NCBI GenBank assembly: GCA_023421635.1
Contig: JAEZSU010000089.1
Coordinates: 1-5,427, forward strand
Reading direction: 5' to 3'
Origin: Actinomycetes bacterium
Lineage (GTDB): Bacteria > Actinomycetota > Actinomycetes > Actinomycetales > Microbacteriaceae
Length of the DNA: 5,427 bases
The translations under genes and the position numbers were made by a program. This document shows positions 4,574 through 5,427 of this stretch, piece by piece. The notes beneath the pieces were generated by a model. The model ran no database searches. It had not been told where the DNA came from and worked only from the letters and a program-made list of their open reading frames with translations. Positions within the stretch are counted from its first letter, which is position 1; every line of letters starts with the position of its first letter.

Positions 4574-5427
4574 CTAGTGGGACGGCTCCAGCGGGGGCGT
4601 GCGCGGCGGCGGGATGCGGCGCGCACCGGTGGCCTCGAACGCCGCCGCCAGCCGCAGCAGCGCCACATCGTCGTGCCAGCGGCCGGCGAAGGTGAGGCCG
4701 ACCGGCATCCCGATATCGGGCAGCACCCCCATCGGGACGGTGACCGTGGGGATGCCGAGGTGCCGGATCGCGAGGTTGCCGTTCGCGACCCAGACGCCGT
4801 TCCGCCACCCGATGTCGGCGGATGCAGGGTTCACGTCCATGTCGGCGGGGGCGACGTCGGCGACCGCGGGGAACACCACCGCATCCAGGCCGTTCGCGTC
4901 CATCCAGGCGTCCACGTCGATGCGCCGGGTCTCCTCGAGTCCCCGCACCCCCTCGGCCAGGTCCGGGATGTCGGTCATCGCCTCGACCGGGTGCGCACGC
5001 ACGTGGGCGGGGTAGGCGGCGATGTCGTCGTCGAACCCGGTGTAGCGATCGGGGAGCGCGCCCGGCGGCGCGGGGAAGATGCGCTCCCCGTCGACGCGGG
5101 CGAGGTCGGGCAGGGCCGGGTCGCCGTTCGCGCGGAGGAAGTCGTCCCATGCCCACGCGGCGAGATCCAGCAGCTCCCGCCGCAGGTACTCGGGGCCGAC
5201 CAGTCCGCGGGTCGCGATCGTGGGGGCCCCGGGGCGGTCGCCCTCGTAGTTCGACACCGCGGGGAAGTCGGTCTCGACGACCGTCGCGCCGGCGCCCTCG
5301 AGATCGGCCCGTGCCCGCTCCCACAACGCGAGGACGCTCGGCCGGGGCCGGATCGCCTGGCCCGTCGGCCCGCCGATGCCGCCGCCCGGGGCGGTGCCGG
5401 CGTCGGCATCGGTGCCGAGGTACATCC
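4574..5427 (-). CDS. Amidase-signature family hydrolase, C-terminal part
   Basis: Read on the minus strand, the frame is open from the window edge to a TAG at 4574-4576; about 284 residues are visible. Amidase-signature enzymes cleave carboxamide bonds with a Ser-cisSer-Lys triad. The triad and the Gly/Ser-rich signature sit in the N-terminal half, which lies outside the window, so activity cannot be judged here. Visible family features are the ALWERARADLEGAGATVVE segment, the substrate-channel region around ETRRIDVDAWMDANGLDAVV, and the conserved late stretch GIPTVTVPMG followed by GMPVGLTFAGR and LLRLAAAFE near the C-terminus. The chain ends LEPSH. An ATG at 5423-5425 is an internal Met, not the start. 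It looks like a stand-alone catabolic amidase rather than GatA, since no gatB or gatC is present nearby, but substrate cannot be told. It converges on rplA and has no visible functional link to it. Confidence 0.9.
   Translation of the reverse strand, partial: MYLGTDADAGTAPGGGIGGPTGQAIRPRPSVLALWERARADLEGAGATVVETDFPAVSNYEGDRPGAPTIATRGLVGPEYLRRELLDLAAWAWDDFLRANGDPALPDLARVDGERIFPAPPGALPDRYTGFDDDIAAYPAHVRAHPVEAMTDIPDLAEGVRGLEETRRIDVDAWMDANGLDAVVFPAVADVAPADMDVNPASADIGWRNGVWVANGNLAIRHLGIPTVTVPMGVLPDIGMPVGLTFAGRWHDDVALLRLAAAFEATGARRIPPPRTPPLEPSH

Noticed and set aside
4389..5324. Minus-strand open frame of 311 codons overlapping the amidase
   Set aside because: Arg/Gly/Pro-rich shadow; the other minus-strand frame has clear amidase C-terminal motifs.

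Overview
The window is core housekeeping DNA from a high-GC actinobacterium. The long acidic N-terminal extension of NusG, the tRNA-Trp/secE/nusG/rplK/rplA order, the weak -35 elements and the GC-rich stem-loop terminators without U-tracts together suggest Microbacteriaceae, probably Microbacterium or a close relative. The genus is an inference from family knowledge, not from a search.

Layout, left to right. (1) Bases 1-1211 hold two overlapping plus-strand genes for exported proteins. The first is the 3' part of an uncharacterised, probably membrane-anchored, metallopeptidase-like protein with an HExxHxxxxxH motif. The second is a small lipoprotein whose ATG lies inside the first gene's stop region (ATGA). 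(2) Bases 1212-1349 hold a candidate promoter and a leader of about 93 nt with two small hairpins. (3) Bases 1350-2866 hold tRNA-Trp(CCA), secE (the SecYEG subunit) and nusG (transcription factor), probably one transcription unit. (4) Bases 2867-3184 are a 318-nt gene-free stretch. It contains a 41-nt near-perfect palindrome two bases after the nusG stop, a purine-rich mirror-symmetric repeat, a strong terminator, a promoter, and a structured leader. (5) Bases 3185-4322 hold rplK and rplA, the L11-L1 ribosomal stalk-base operon, followed by a perfect 13-bp stem/UUCG terminator. (6) Bases 4366-4573 are intergenic and contain a cluster of short ATTCGG-core repeats, two of which form a perfect 15-bp inverted repeat. 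(7) Bases 4574-5427 on the minus strand are the C-terminal part of an amidase-signature hydrolase whose catalytic core lies beyond the window.

The central block serves protein synthesis and export: a tRNA, a translocon subunit, the factor that links RNA polymerase to ribosomes or Rho, and the two ribosomal proteins of the GTPase-associated/L1-stalk region. The secE-nusG and rplK-rplA units are separated by a terminator and a new promoter, so they can be set independently.

I do not see a defence system, mobile element, CRISPR array or an evidently new multigene system. The observations most worth following are the non-coding structures around nusG and rplK, the repeat cluster after rplA, and the uncharacterised metallopeptidase-like/lipoprotein pair.
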